Of a stretch of 44,904 nucleotides of DNA, positions 15,281 to 23,821 are shown one piece after another (within the stretch, counting starts at the first letter, position 1; each line of letters starts with the position of its first letter). The position numbers and the translations under genes were made by a program. This DNA is from an uncultured Dorea sp. (GTDB lineage: Bacteria; Bacillota; Clostridia; Lachnospirales; Lachnospiraceae), in contig CAJURK010000006.1 of assembly GCA_910588745.1 (NCBI GenBank), positions 1 to 44,904 on the forward strand, written 5' to 3'. The notes below the pieces were generated by a model. The model saw nothing but the letters and a program-made list of their open reading frames with translations. It was not told the DNA's origin and made no database searches.

Positions 15281-16558
15281 ATGAAGGCAAAAAAGTATAT
15301 TCTTTCCATGGTCACAGTCTATATGGCGTATCTGACTCATGGTATGCAGGCGCTGATCTTCTCACAGAATCAGGTAAACTTTGCGCTTAAGTGGGGATTT
15401 GATATGTCTGATCCTGAGTCTACGGCATATGCGGCAGGAGCGGCTGCCGTTTCTACGGCGATTGCATGGACCGGTTTCGGTAAATTTATATCTGTATGGA
15501 TCGGCGGAGAGATTTCCGACCGTGTAGGACGTAAGAAATTGATGATCGGCGGAGCAGCTCTTTACATCGTTTGTTTCGCAACGATGCTGATGACGACGAA
15601 TGCGACGCTGGCAGCGTTTGCGGGTCTGATGGCAGGCGTGGCTACCTCTGGTTTCTGGGATGCGTCCGGATATCCGGCCGTACAGGAAGCATATCCGGCA
15701 GCGCCTGGTACCGCGTTGATTATGATTAAGTTCTTCGTTGCGGCTTCCAGCATTTTCTATCCGATTATATGCGTAGCTACGGGAAATTTACAGATCAACG
15801 TAATGCTTCCGCTGGTACTTTCTGTTGTAGTTCTTGTTCTGGCATGTATGGCGAAGTTCGTATATGACGACGAGAAGGCAAAGATGGGCGGCAAGGGCGG
15901 CAAGAAGGCTGATCAGGCTGAAATCGACGCGGCAAAGGCAAGACTTCTGGTTGCGCCGGGAGCGGCTACAAAGCTTCTTACATACTTCTATGCATTTCTT
16001 GTAATGGCAGTTATGTACGGCGCTCAGCAGTATACAAAGGCATTCGGTCTTGCATACTGCGGATTGTCCGAGATGCAGGCAGCTTCCTTTACAACCATGT
16101 ATCAGGTAGGCTCTATCGTAGCGGTTGCATTCTGGGCAGTTATGATGAGTAAGCTGAAATGGCATCCGTTGAAAGTGCTGATCATCGACTCTGTGATGAC
16201 GGCGGTTGCATTGCTTGGCGTGTTGTTCATCCACCAGGTAGCGATTGTTTATGTAGCAATTCTTCTGCTGGGATTTGGATGTGCCGGCGGCGCGCTTCAG
16301 ACAGGACTTTCTGTGGTACAGGAGTTTGTTCCGGGACCGAAGGGACGCAACACAGGTATTTACTATACCTTCATGGGCGCGGCTTCTTATCTGATGCCGG
16401 TAGTTGTAGGAAGACTGACGATCATCTCCGGCGAGAGTAAGGCGGTTTATACACTGATGGTTCTGATGTTTGTGCTTGCAGCGATTCAGGTGCTGGCTAC
16501 CTTGTATCTCATCGGCAGATATAAGAAAGTATTCGGCGAAAGCCCGATGAAAAAATAA
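15281..16558 (+). CDS. MFS transporter, aromatic/hydroaromatic acid type inferred
   Basis: A 425-residue major facilitator protein with about 12 membrane segments. The loop 2-3 motif A is well kept (GGEISDRVGRKK, about 75-86). A Lys/Gly-rich cytoplasmic loop (KAKMGGKGGKKAD) separates the two halves. AAAAGGAG is 8 bases before the ATG. As the last gene of the OYE/shikimate-dehydrogenase operon it most likely imports the pathway substrate; the substrate is inferred from context only. The long upstream gap is AT-rich just before the start and may hold an additional promoter. A strong terminator follows. Confidence 0.85.
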   Translation: MKAKKYILSMVTVYMAYLTHGMQALIFSQNQVNFALKWGFDMSDPESTAYAAGAAAVSTAIAWTGFGKFISVWIGGEISDRVGRKKLMIGGAALYIVCFATMLMTTNATLAAFAGLMAGVATSGFWDASGYPAVQEAYPAAPGTALIMIKFFVAASSIFYPIICVATGNLQINVMLPLVLSVVVLVLACMAKFVYDDEKAKMGGKGGKKADQAEIDAAKARLLVAPGAATKLLTYFYAFLVMAVMYGAQQYTKAFGLAYCGLSEMQAASFTTMYQVGSIVAVAFWAVMMSKLKWHPLKVLIIDSVMTAVALLGVLFIHQVAIVYVAILLLGFGCAGGALQTGLSVVQEFVPGPKGRNTGIYYTFMGAASYLMPVVVGRLTIISGESKAVYTLMVLMFVLAAIQVLATLYLIGRYKKVFGESPMKK

Positions 16559-16629
16559 TGATCTGCGGCTCAAATGATGTATGTTGAGACATATGATCAA
16601 AAGGAACAGCAGAAAAAGATAAAAAAGAA

Positions 16630-16671
16630 AAATCCCTCAACGATGCTGCGGCATGGTTGGGGGATTTTTTT
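16630..16671 (+). terminator. Strong rho-independent terminator after the MFS gene
   Basis: AAATCCCTCAACGATGC and GCATGGTTGGGGGATTT pair around TGCG with few mismatches, followed by a T7 run. It separates the accessory operon from spoIIIAA. Confidence 0.9.
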
Positions 16672-16703
16672 GTCTGCTTGATTCCGATAAAAGACAATAG
16701 CAG

Positions 16704-16733
16704 GAATAATTCTGTTGTTCGGGCAATATACAT
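16704..16733 (+). promoter_or_regulatory. Possible sigma-E promoter of spoIIIA
   Basis: GAATAAT followed about 14 bases later by CAATATACAT loosely matches the sigma-E pattern. spoIIIA is a known sigma-E (mother cell) operon in other spore formers. The match is imperfect, so this is tentative. Confidence 0.3.
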
Positions 16734-16754
16734 GCTTTAAAGAGGTGGACAAAG

Positions 16755-17714
16755 GTGTATAGAGCTTTAGAAAAACAGGAAATGATTCCGAAAGGGGAAA
16801 AAATAGAGAGCGTTTTACATATCCTGCCGGAGAAGCTTCGGGAAAGGATTCTGGAGGAAAAGCTGGATTTAGAGAGGCTGCAGGAAATCCGGATGCGCAT
16901 TGGACAGCCTGTGACGCTTCGCGTTGGCGGAAGGGAAATGCGAATTACAAGGACGCCCTGCTGCAGGATTACGGCGGATGAAATCAATGAGACAGTGCAG
17001 TATGCCGCAGGTTATTCGCTGTATGCCTACGAGCAGGAAATGCGGCAGGGGTATCTGACTGTCGAAGGGGGGCACCGGGTAGGGATGGCGGGACAGGTCA
17101 TCTTGGATGGAAACCAGATCCGCAACATCAGGTACATATCTTCTGTGAATATCCGAATCGCCCATGAGATTATCGGCTGTGCCGATGCAGTGCTTCCTTT
17201 TTTGATTCAGAATGGAGAGGTGCTGAATACGCTGGTGATTGCTCCGCCGGGATGCGGAAAGACAACCCTTTTGAGGGATGTGATACGCCAGATATCCAAC
17301 GGCTCCAGACTCTTAGAAGGGAGGAATGTGGGGGTTGTAGACGAACGTTCAGAGATTGGAGGAAGCTATATGGGAGTGATACAAAATGACCTGGGAAGCA
17401 GGACGGATCTTCTGGATGCCTGCCCGAAAGCGGAAGGCATGCTGATGCTTGTCCGCAGCATGGGGCCGCAGGTGATCGCGGTAGACGAGATTGGCAGTAT
17501 GGAAGAGGTGCAGAGTCTGAAATATGCCATGTGCTGCGGCTGCCGGATGATTGCTACGGTTCATGGCGCGTCCTGGCAGGAAATAAGGGGGAAACCTATG
17601 TTCCAGGAATTTTTTACCCAGGGATTGTTTAAACGGTATCTGGTTCTAAAGAATGTGAAAGAGCCGGGCAGGGTGGAACAAATCTATAATGAACAGGGAG
17701 AGTGTCTATGCTGA
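16755..17714 (+). CDS. spoIIIAA: Stage III sporulation protein AA (ATPase)
   Basis: A 319-residue secretion-type ATPase. Walker A is APPGCGKTT (163-171) and Walker B VIAVDEIG (D243-E244). The N-terminal domain (LEIRMRIGQPVTLR-like) is the usual one. With SpoIIIAB-AH it forms the mother-cell side of the SpoIIIA-SpoIIQ channel needed for sigma-G activity in the engulfed forespore. First gene of an eight-gene operon; the end overlaps spoIIIAB. Confidence 0.95.
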   Translation: MYRALEKQEMIPKGEKIESVLHILPEKLRERILEEKLDLERLQEIRMRIGQPVTLRVGGREMRITRTPCCRITADEINETVQYAAGYSLYAYEQEMRQGYLTVEGGHRVGMAGQVILDGNQIRNIRYISSVNIRIAHEIIGCADAVLPFLIQNGEVLNTLVIAPPGCGKTTLLRDVIRQISNGSRLLEGRNVGVVDERSEIGGSYMGVIQNDLGSRTDLLDACPKAEGMLMLVRSMGPQVIAVDEIGSMEEVQSLKYAMCCGCRMIATVHGASWQEIRGKPMFQEFFTQGLFKRYLVLKNVKEPGRVEQIYNEQGECLC

Positions 17715-18226
17715 AGGTATTTGGAAGTATGCTTACGATCCTGGCGGCTACGCTTCTTGGCGTATATGCGGCCGGGGAGACGGAGGCTTCCTACCGGGAA
17801 CTCCTTTATCTTCAGAGAGTGGTTGGAATGCTTCAGGGGGAACTCAGATATTCGAGGGCGGTACTCTCGCATATATTCCGAAAGCTGGGAGCGGAAGTGA
17901 AGGAGCCTTACGGCGTATGGTTCAAGCAGATGAGTATCCGCATGGAATCCCGGAAAGGGGGAAGACTTGGGGATATCTGGAGGGAGAGCGTCGGACTTTA
18001 TCTGGGAGCTTCCAAACTTGCGAAAAGAGAGCGGGAGCGGCTGGCAGAGCTGGGAAGTTTGCTTGGGGATGCAGATATCCAGATGCAGCTTGGATTCCTG
18101 GCGGCCTATCAGGAGGAACTTGCCCTGTCGGCAAAGGACATGTACTCGGAGATACAGAACAAGAAAAAGCTGTGCCGCTGCCTGGGGATATCCGGCGGAA
18201 TTCTGATTGCGGTGCTGCTGGTGTAA
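17708..18226 (+). CDS. spoIIIAB: Stage III sporulation protein AB
   Basis: A 172-residue membrane protein with N- and C-terminal hydrophobic segments and a helical middle, resembling type II secretion GspF-like domains. The ATG at 17708 overlaps the spoIIIAA stop by 7 bases and has CAGGGAG 7 bases upstream; a GTG two codons earlier is less likely. ELRYSRAVLSHIF is typical. Role: inner component of the SpoIIIA channel. Confidence 0.93.
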   Translation: MLKVFGSMLTILAATLLGVYAAGETEASYRELLYLQRVVGMLQGELRYSRAVLSHIFRKLGAEVKEPYGVWFKQMSIRMESRKGGRLGDIWRESVGLYLGASKLAKRERERLAELGSLLGDADIQMQLGFLAAYQEELALSAKDMYSEIQNKKKLCRCLGISGGILIAVLLV

Positions 18227-18235
18227 GGAGGAATT

Positions 18236-18430
18236 ATGGGTGTTAATCTAATCTTTAAAATAGCGGCGGTAGGAATTCTTGTATCGGTAATCAGCCAGGT
18301 GTTAAAGCATAGCGGCAGAGAAGAGCAGGCGTTTCTGACAAGCCTTGCAGGACTGCTTTTGGTGCTGTTTTGGATCGTACCGTATATATACGAATTATTT
18401 GAGTCGATCAAAGGATTATTCTCGTTATAA
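18236..18430 (+). CDS. spoIIIAC: Stage III sporulation protein AC
   Basis: A 64-residue protein with two membrane helices, the normal size. GGAGG lies 5 bases before the ATG. FKIAAVGILVSVISQVLKHSGREE is the recognisable N-terminal half. It sits between AB and AD as in all spoIIIA operons. Confidence 0.93.
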   Translation: MGVNLIFKIAAVGILVSVISQVLKHSGREEQAFLTSLAGLLLVLFWIVPYIYELFESIKGLFSL

Positions 18431-18530
18431 TACTTGCTTAGGGTTTCGGGACGAAAGAAGTTCATGCGGGCAGGAAGCTGTCTTTGCTGCAAAGTCAGTA
18501 AGAACGGGAAATGGAAGAGGAGGGAAGGGT

Positions 18531-18917
18531 ATGGGAATCGTACAGGCGGGTCTTCTTGGAATTGCAGGGGCGCTTCTTGCCGTACAGTTTAAAAGCGGCA
18601 GGCCGGAATACAGTACCTATATCGCGGCGGGAGTCGGCATACTGATATTTTTGGGAATCCTGGGTCAGTTTTCGGTGTTTCTGGATGCGGTTTATCAAAT
18701 TGCACGGGAAGTCAATCTGGATTCATCTTATGTAAAAACACTAGTGAAAATGATAGGTATTACCTATACTTCCGAATTTGCTTCTAGTATCTGTAAAGAC
18801 GCGGGATACCAGGCCGTTGCGGTACAGATTGAGATATTTGGGAAGTTAATGATACTGGCGCTTAGTATTCCGATTGTCCTGACGGTGTTGGAAACCATAG
18901 GAGAATTTCTATCATGA
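18531..18917 (+). CDS. spoIIIAD: Stage III sporulation protein AD
   Basis: A 128-residue protein with four hydrophobic segments. The ATG at 18531 follows GAGGAGGGAAGG; longer upstream frames would add a non-family leader that overlaps spoIIIAC. The conserved VKMIGITYTSEFASSICKD is present. Its last bases overlap the spoIIIAE start (ATGA). A 100-base gap to spoIIIAC is larger than the other spacings in this operon. Confidence 0.93.
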   Translation: MGIVQAGLLGIAGALLAVQFKSGRPEYSTYIAAGVGILIFLGILGQFSVFLDAVYQIAREVNLDSSYVKTLVKMIGITYTSEFASSICKDAGYQAVAVQIEIFGKLMILALSIPIVLTVLETIGEFLS

Positions 18918-20203
18918 GATGGGAAAGAAGAGGGTTTTCAGGAAAGATAGGGTGGGCGGGGCGCGGCTTTTTGTGTATTGCGTTATGGTGTCTGCTGGCC
19001 TGGCGTATGGCGGCGCCGGCTATGGCGGCGGACGGCAGTATGGAAGGATGGGAACCGGAAGAAGCGGAATCTCTGGAAAAGGAGAGAGAGGCTCAGAGGC
19101 AGAATACGGAAGAACAGGCGGAGAATGAGACGAGAAGGCTGGAGCAAAAGACCAGGGAAGAGCTTTTAGGGGAAATGGATTTTTCGGAAATGGATCAGCT
19201 TCTTGCAGATTTGTTTCCGGAGAAGAGGCTAAACTTTGGCGAGACTGTCCGCTCTGTGATGAGCGGAGAGACGCAGCTTGATGCAAAGTTAGTAAACAGG
19301 CTGATTAGCGACCAGTTATTCTATGCTTTTCGGGTGAATAAAAGGAGTGTGTTTCAGCTTATAGCAATTGCCGTGGGAGCGGCGCTTTTTGTGAATTTCT
19401 CTCGTGTATTTCAGACCAGACAGGTATCGGAAATCAGCTTTTTCCTGCTGTATATGCTGCTCATTGGGGTTTGCCTGACTTCCTTTCAGGCGGCTTCTGA
19501 CTGGGTTGACAGTGGGATCGGGCAGATTACCGGATTTATGAAGGTTTTGTATCCAATTTATTTTGTGGCGGTAACGGCTGCAAAGGGCAGTATAACGGCT
19601 GCGGCGTTCTATCATTTGGCGCTTCTTCTGGTTCTTGTTATTGACGGGCTGGTGATGCATGTGATGCTTCCCATGATTCACATTTACGTGATGATTCGGG
19701 TGATGAACAGCCTGCAGCCGGAGGATTACCTGTCCAAATCAGCGGAGCTTTTGGAGCTTGTGATTAGCTGGCTGTTAAAAAGCCTGCTGGGCTGTATGAT
19801 CGGCTTAAACGTAGTTCAGGGGCTGGTGGCTCCGGCGATTGATACAGTGAAGAGAAGCGTTATTACCAGAGGGGTAGAGGCGATACCGGGGGTGGGGGAC
19901 GCCTTGGGAGGTACGGCGGAGGTTGTGCTGGGAACGGCAGTGCTGATCAAGAACAGCATCGGCCTGACGGGAGCCCTTATCTGCTGCGTACTCTGTTTGG
20001 TTCCTCTTATTCAGTTGGGATTTATTACGCTTGCCTATAAGCTTGCGGCGGCAGTGATACAGCCGGTTTCAGACAAAAGGATTGTAGAATGCATCAGCGG
20101 CGTAGGAGAAGGCTGCAGGCTGCTTATGCGGGCAGTATTTACCAGCGGGGTATTGTTCTTGCTGACGATTGCCATTGTAGCATATACAACCAGTTCAGTG
20201 TGA
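18914..20203 (+). CDS. spoIIIAE: Stage III sporulation protein AE
   Basis: A 429-residue polytopic protein. A signal-like helix (FLCIALWCLLAWRMAAPAMA) is followed by a Glu-rich extracytoplasmic segment (about 45-90) and 8-9 membrane segments. The conserved VAPAIDTVKRSVITRG and IPGVGDALGGTAEVVLGTAVLIKN blocks identify it. ATGA overlap with spoIIIAD implies coupling. Confidence 0.94.
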   Translation: MRWERRGFSGKIGWAGRGFLCIALWCLLAWRMAAPAMAADGSMEGWEPEEAESLEKEREAQRQNTEEQAENETRRLEQKTREELLGEMDFSEMDQLLADLFPEKRLNFGETVRSVMSGETQLDAKLVNRLISDQLFYAFRVNKRSVFQLIAIAVGAALFVNFSRVFQTRQVSEISFFLLYMLLIGVCLTSFQAASDWVDSGIGQITGFMKVLYPIYFVAVTAAKGSITAAAFYHLALLLVLVIDGLVMHVMLPMIHIYVMIRVMNSLQPEDYLSKSAELLELVISWLLKSLLGCMIGLNVVQGLVAPAIDTVKRSVITRGVEAIPGVGDALGGTAEVVLGTAVLIKNSIGLTGALICCVLCLVPLIQLGFITLAYKLAAAVIQPVSDKRIVECISGVGEGCRLLMRAVFTSGVLFLLTIAIVAYTTSSV

Positions 20204-20211
20204 GGTAGGGA

Positions 20212-20664
20212 ATGTTAGATTATTTATACGAATGGATACAGAGAGTCGCGTATTATATGATTCTGGTTACGCTGATTATGCAGGCGACGGCAGGAGAGGG
20301 CTACCGGAAATATATACGGCTGTTTACCGGGATTATTCTGATTCTTTTCATTCTGTCTCCGGTTATCCGTTTATTAGGGCTGGACGGTAAAGAATTTGTC
20401 CGTTCTGCCAAACAAGAATACGAAGCGGCGGCAGAAAACATAGAAGAAAAGATTCAGAAGTTAGAGCGGGAGGCCGATGCGTTTTTTGTGGAAGAAAGAG
20501 CCGGGGAGATCATGGAAGCAGGAGGGATTTCAGAAGAGATGGGAAAAAGTCAGTCAGAGGTAGGCGTCTGGGATCAGCGGGCAGAAAGTATAGAAACGGA
20601 AACAGATGAAACGGATCATGAGACGGGAAAGATTGAAGTGGGGGAAATTAGAATTGGAAGGTAG
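20212..20664 (+). CDS. spoIIIAF: Stage III sporulation protein AF
   Basis: A 150-residue protein with two N-terminal membrane helices (YMILVTLIMQATAGEGYRKY; TGIILILFILSPVIRLLG) and a charged, coiled-coil-prone C-terminal half. It is shorter than the roughly 200 residues of the Bacillus protein; the C-terminal ring-building domain appears reduced. The end overlaps the likely spoIIIAG start. Confidence 0.88.
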   Translation: MLDYLYEWIQRVAYYMILVTLIMQATAGEGYRKYIRLFTGIILILFILSPVIRLLGLDGKEFVRSAKQEYEAAAENIEEKIQKLEREADAFFVEERAGEIMEAGGISEEMGKSQSEVGVWDQRAESIETETDETDHETGKIEVGEIRIGR

Positions 20665-21280
20665 ACAGAAGAAACCGATACATATACCGGAAAATTTGAC
20701 GGAAAAGCTCCGGGAACTTCTGATGAAAAAGGATCACCTTGTGATTACTTTGCTGGTGGGAATTCTGCTGCTTGTGATCGCGCTTCCGGTATCGGACAAG
20801 AACCGGGATTCGCCTGAACGTATGGCGGAGAGAGGCGACGCAAGCTTGAGAGAAGAAACCGCAGGCTTTGATACGGCGGAATATGCAGATTATCTGGAAC
20901 AAAAACTTGCTGCAGCCCTTTCTCGGGTAAAGGGGGTGGGCCGGACTGAAGTTATGGTGACCCTTGCTTCAGGAACCCAGCGGGTTGTGGAGAAAGATAC
21001 CATTAGCGAGAATGAGTCGGTACAGGAGACAGACAGCCAGGGCGGCAGCAGAAGTACGATTCACAGCTCCAGCTCTCAGGCGACCGTATACGCAGGCGCG
21101 CAAGATAGCGGGAGAGAAGGGGAGCCTTATGTGACAAAGGAGCTGACCCCGGTGGTGGAAGGAGTGATCGTGATTGCCGAAGGAGGAGACGATGCAGTAA
21201 CAATTCAGAATATTACTGAGGCTGTGCAAGCATTATTTGAAATAGACACGCATAAAATAAAGGTAATGAAGAGCAATTAA
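20654..21280 (+). CDS. spoIIIAG: Stage III sporulation protein AG
   Basis: One membrane helix (HLVITLLVGILLLVIALPVSD) followed by an extracytoplasmic ring-forming domain with LSRVKGVGRTEVMVTLASG and the C-terminal GVIVIAEGGDDAVTIQNITEAV. I chose TTG 20654, which overlaps spoIIIAF by 11 bases and has GGGGGAAA about 9 bases upstream. In-frame ATGs at 20606 and 20618 lack a ribosome site but cannot be excluded. SpoIIIAG forms the large channel ring in the intermembrane space. Confidence 0.9.
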   Translation: MEGRQKKPIHIPENLTEKLRELLMKKDHLVITLLVGILLLVIALPVSDKNRDSPERMAERGDASLREETAGFDTAEYADYLEQKLAAALSRVKGVGRTEVMVTLASGTQRVVEKDTISENESVQETDSQGGSRSTIHSSSSQATVYAGAQDSGREGEPYVTKELTPVVEGVIVIAEGGDDAVTIQNITEAVQALFEIDTHKIKVMKSN

Positions 21281-21303
21281 ATCTATCTCAAGGAGGATGA
21301 ACA

Positions 21304-21936
21304 GTGAAACGAATATTTCGTAAAAATCAGGTCATCATAGCAGCGCTGGCTGTTATGATTGCGGTTGCAGGGTATCTGAATTACTCGGGACGTATTTTCG
21401 GGGGAGACAAGGACGCGGCGGAAGCCAACAGCGATTTGGCGAACATGGAGCTTCTGGATATTTCGGAGGAGGATCTTGCGGAGACGGATGGGGAAATTGC
21501 AAGTAACGACAGTGAAGAGGCAGACGGAACAGTAGAAGGAACGCCGGGGGAGGCGGTACTTACCAGCGGGGATGCCAGCGCGGTGGTAGCGGAAGCTAAG
21601 GTCACCAGAGAACAGGTGCGGGCAAAGAATAAAGAATCCCTGATGGAGATTGTTGACAACCAGAACTTAAGCGACGAACAGAAACAGGATGCGGTAAACC
21701 AGCTCCTGGTGCTGACAGATCTTGCGGAGAAGGAAGCGGCGGCGGAGACTCTGCTTGCTTCAAAAGGATTTGACCAGGCGGTGGTGAGCCTGACTCAGGA
21801 AGGCGCGGATATCGTAGTCAGCGCGGCGGAGCTTTCGGATGCGAACCGGGCGCAGATCGAAGATATTGTCACCAGGAAAACAGGGATTGCAGCGGAGAAT
21901 ATTGTGATCACGCCTATTAATACGGAAGGAAAATAG
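21304..21936 (+). CDS. spoIIIAH: Stage III sporulation protein AH
   Basis: A 210-residue protein starting at GTG with AAGGAGG 8 bases upstream. One N-terminal membrane helix (VIIAALAVMIAVAGYLNYSG) is followed by an acidic linker (about 35-85) and the YscJ/FliF-like ring domain (about 100-205; SLMEIVDNQNLSDEQKQDAV; VTRKTGIAAENIVI). It binds SpoIIQ from the forespore across the intermembrane space. Last gene of the operon. Confidence 0.94.
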   Translation: MKRIFRKNQVIIAALAVMIAVAGYLNYSGRIFGGDKDAAEANSDLANMELLDISEEDLAETDGEIASNDSEEADGTVEGTPGEAVLTSGDASAVVAEAKVTREQVRAKNKESLMEIVDNQNLSDEQKQDAVNQLLVLTDLAEKEAAAETLLASKGFDQAVVSLTQEGADIVVSAAELSDANRAQIEDIVTRKTGIAAENIVITPINTEGK

Positions 21937-21949
21937 TTTCGGCAGGGGA

Positions 21950-21970
21950 CGGCGGCTTTTGCGGCCGCCG
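21950..21970 (+). terminator. Hairpin after spoIIIAH
   Basis: CGGCGGC and GCCGCCG form a 7-bp GC stem shortly past the stop. The downstream sequence is only moderately T-rich, so termination may be partial. Confidence 0.55.
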
Positions 21971-22159
21971 ATATTTGTATTGCGTCCTATTGGTTTGGAT
22001 GTATCTATTTGTGGAAAAGGATTGTATAGGCTACGGGGAGTGTGTTAAGATATGTACTGAGAAAGCCTGCATTTCACCGAAAGGTATTATAAAAGAAAGA
22101 GGTGATGTCTTTTTTCACTTTTTTTGATGAAGGATATCCGTGCGGGAAGGAGGGCGGAT

Positions 22160-23059
22160 ATGAAAATTTTAATTCTTGGCGGAAGTTACTTTTTTGGACG
22201 TGTTTTTGTTGAATATGCAAAGAAAAGTCATGATTTGACGGTTCTGAACCGGGGTACCTATCCATTGAAGGATCAGAAAGTCAGGCAGTATGTCCTGAAC
22301 AGGCATGATGTGGAAGGAATCGGGGAACTGCAGCCGGAGGAATATGATATGGTGATTGATTTCTGCGGATACAGACAGGGGGATATCTCGGGTTTTATCG
22401 GAAATTACAGAGGTAAGGTGAAACAGTATATTTTTGTGAGTACCGTAGACGTATATGAACGCCAGACAGGAACGGTAAAGGATGAGGCGGCACCTTATGA
22501 ATACCGCCCAATACCAGGAGAAGCCGGTGAATATATCGGCGGTAAGATAAGCCTTGAAAAAGAATTAATGAAATGTGCGGAGTTATATCAGATACCATAT
22601 ACAATTGTCCGCCCGGCAATCTTGTATGGAAGGTATAATTATGCGCCCAGGGAGAGTTATTACGCCAGAAGTATTGCAGAGGGGAAGGCGGTAGAGTATC
22701 CGGTTGATGCGAGCGGCCTGTTCCAATTCGTCTATGTAGATGACGCGGTAAAGATGCTGGAAGTATTGTGTGGAAATGAAAAGGCTTATAATGAATGTTT
22801 TAATTTCTGCAGCGATGAAATCGTAGACTATCATAAATTCTTTGACATTTTGAAACAGGAGGCAGGGGAGAAGCCGAAAATCAGAGATATTAGACTTTCT
22901 GAAATTACAGGACAGTATTTTCCATTTCCTTTGACAAAAAATGAGACGGAACTTTACGAGGGAAAGAAGATTTGCGAATATACCGGGCTGAAATATACAG
23001 ACTTCGTATCTTCGATGAGTGAAACTGTTAGATATTTTATAGATATATTTAAGAAATAG
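22160..23059 (+). CDS. NAD-dependent epimerase/dehydratase-like atypical SDR
   Basis: A 299-residue extended-type SDR. The nucleotide motif is ILGGSYFFGR (4-13), a GxxxFxGR variant, and the catalytic pair is the YIGGK segment (YxxxK) after VSTVDVYE. GGAAGGAGGG lies just before ATG 22160; an upstream ATG at 22124 lacks this. The family contains nucleotide-sugar and related reductases/epimerases and the CSP41-like RNA-binding group; no specific substrate is visible. It begins the accessory block between spoIIIAH and asp23 and may be co-transcribed with the PduL gene 66 bases downstream. Confidence 0.8.
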   Translation: MKILILGGSYFFGRVFVEYAKKSHDLTVLNRGTYPLKDQKVRQYVLNRHDVEGIGELQPEEYDMVIDFCGYRQGDISGFIGNYRGKVKQYIFVSTVDVYERQTGTVKDEAAPYEYRPIPGEAGEYIGGKISLEKELMKCAELYQIPYTIVRPAILYGRYNYAPRESYYARSIAEGKAVEYPVDASGLFQFVYVDDAVKMLEVLCGNEKAYNECFNFCSDEIVDYHKFFDILKQEAGEKPKIRDIRLSEITGQYFPFPLTKNETELYEGKKICEYTGLKYTDFVSSMSETVRYFIDIFKK

Positions 23060-23125
23060 CGCTCCTGGAGGACAAGCAGCCGGGAAACGTTGGGACAGCT
23101 ATTAGATTCAACAGGAGGAATACAT

Positions 23126-23671
23126 ATGAGAGTACCAATAGAGACAAGCGCAAGACATGTACATTTGAGCCAGGAAGATTTTGAAATCCTGTTCGGAAAG
23201 GGAAGGGAACTGACGGTCAAGACAATGTTAAGCCAGCCGGGGCAGTTTGCCTGTGAGGAGCGGGTGGCAGTAAAGGGATCGTCAGGATGTTTTGAGAGAG
23301 TGTCCGTTCTCGGCCCATTTCGGAGCAGGACGCAAGTAGAAATTTCTCTGAGCGATGCCAGGAAACTGGGAGTTGAGGGGATGATCCGGCAGTCCGGTGA
23401 CACGAAAGATACGCCGGGATGCACCCTTGTAGGGCCAAAGGGAGAAATTAGGATTGATCAGGGAGTCATTGCGGCGAAACGCCATATCCATATGACGCCA
23501 AAAGATGCGCAAGAGCTGAATGTGAAAGATGGGGAAGCGTTTCATCCTACCTTCGATTGGTATGGCGAGCATTATTGGGAGATTGTTTATGAAGGCGAGG
23601 CCGACGGCTGCAAAGAGGCCGCTGCGGTTCTTGAAAAGTTCGCATCAGATTCCCTAGGGGTTACGAGTTAA
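23126..23671 (+). CDS. PduL-family phosphotransacylase, divergent
   Basis: A 181-residue PduL-type phosphate acyltransferase homologue. The first zinc motif ARHVHLS (about 10-16) and the second KRHIHMT are present. The usual C-terminal block (family consensus LEMHxDTDEANAA, a metal-ligand histidine) reads here WEIVYEGEADGCKEAA, so that histidine appears to be replaced by Val. There is no N-terminal encapsulation peptide and no microcompartment shell genes nearby, so it is not a microcompartment enzyme. AGGAGG precedes ATG 23126; an upstream ATG at 23090 is not supported. It may be a free phosphotransacylase or an inactive/altered relative. Confidence 0.8.
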   Translation: MRVPIETSARHVHLSQEDFEILFGKGRELTVKTMLSQPGQFACEERVAVKGSSGCFERVSVLGPFRSRTQVEISLSDARKLGVEGMIRQSGDTKDTPGCTLVGPKGEIRIDQGVIAAKRHIHMTPKDAQELNVKDGEAFHPTFDWYGEHYWEIVYEGEADGCKEAAAVLEKFASDSLGVTS

Positions 23672-23672
23672 A

Positions 23673-23821
23673 GTACCCGCGTTACTGTTCACACAGTACT
23701 TTGCATTCACTGCAAAGTACGTAAGAAAGTGATTCAGGTGTGAGCAAATCCCATTCGCGAAGCGAATTTTAAATGGATTTGCGAAAGTTGCTGTGAACGG
23801 AGCGAACAGTAACGTACCCGC
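23673..23821. mobile_element. MITE-like element with terminal inverted repeats and flanking direct repeats
   Basis: CGTTACTGTTC (23680-23690) and GAACAGTAACG (23804-23814) are perfect 11-bp terminal inverted repeats. They are flanked by identical GTACCCGC copies (23673-23680 and 23814-23821), which look like a target duplication sharing one base with the termini. Inside is a perfect 10-bp hairpin GTACTTTGCA/TGCAAAGTAC (23696-23720) and the palindrome TTCGCGAAGCGAA. No protein is encoded. A diverged relative lies at 33.1 kb in reverse orientation. This fills the gap between the PduL gene and the next gene. Confidence 0.65.

Noticed and set aside
23126..23671. Part of a bacterial microcompartment locus
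   Set aside because: No shell proteins, no encapsulation peptide and no aldehyde dehydrogenase nearby.
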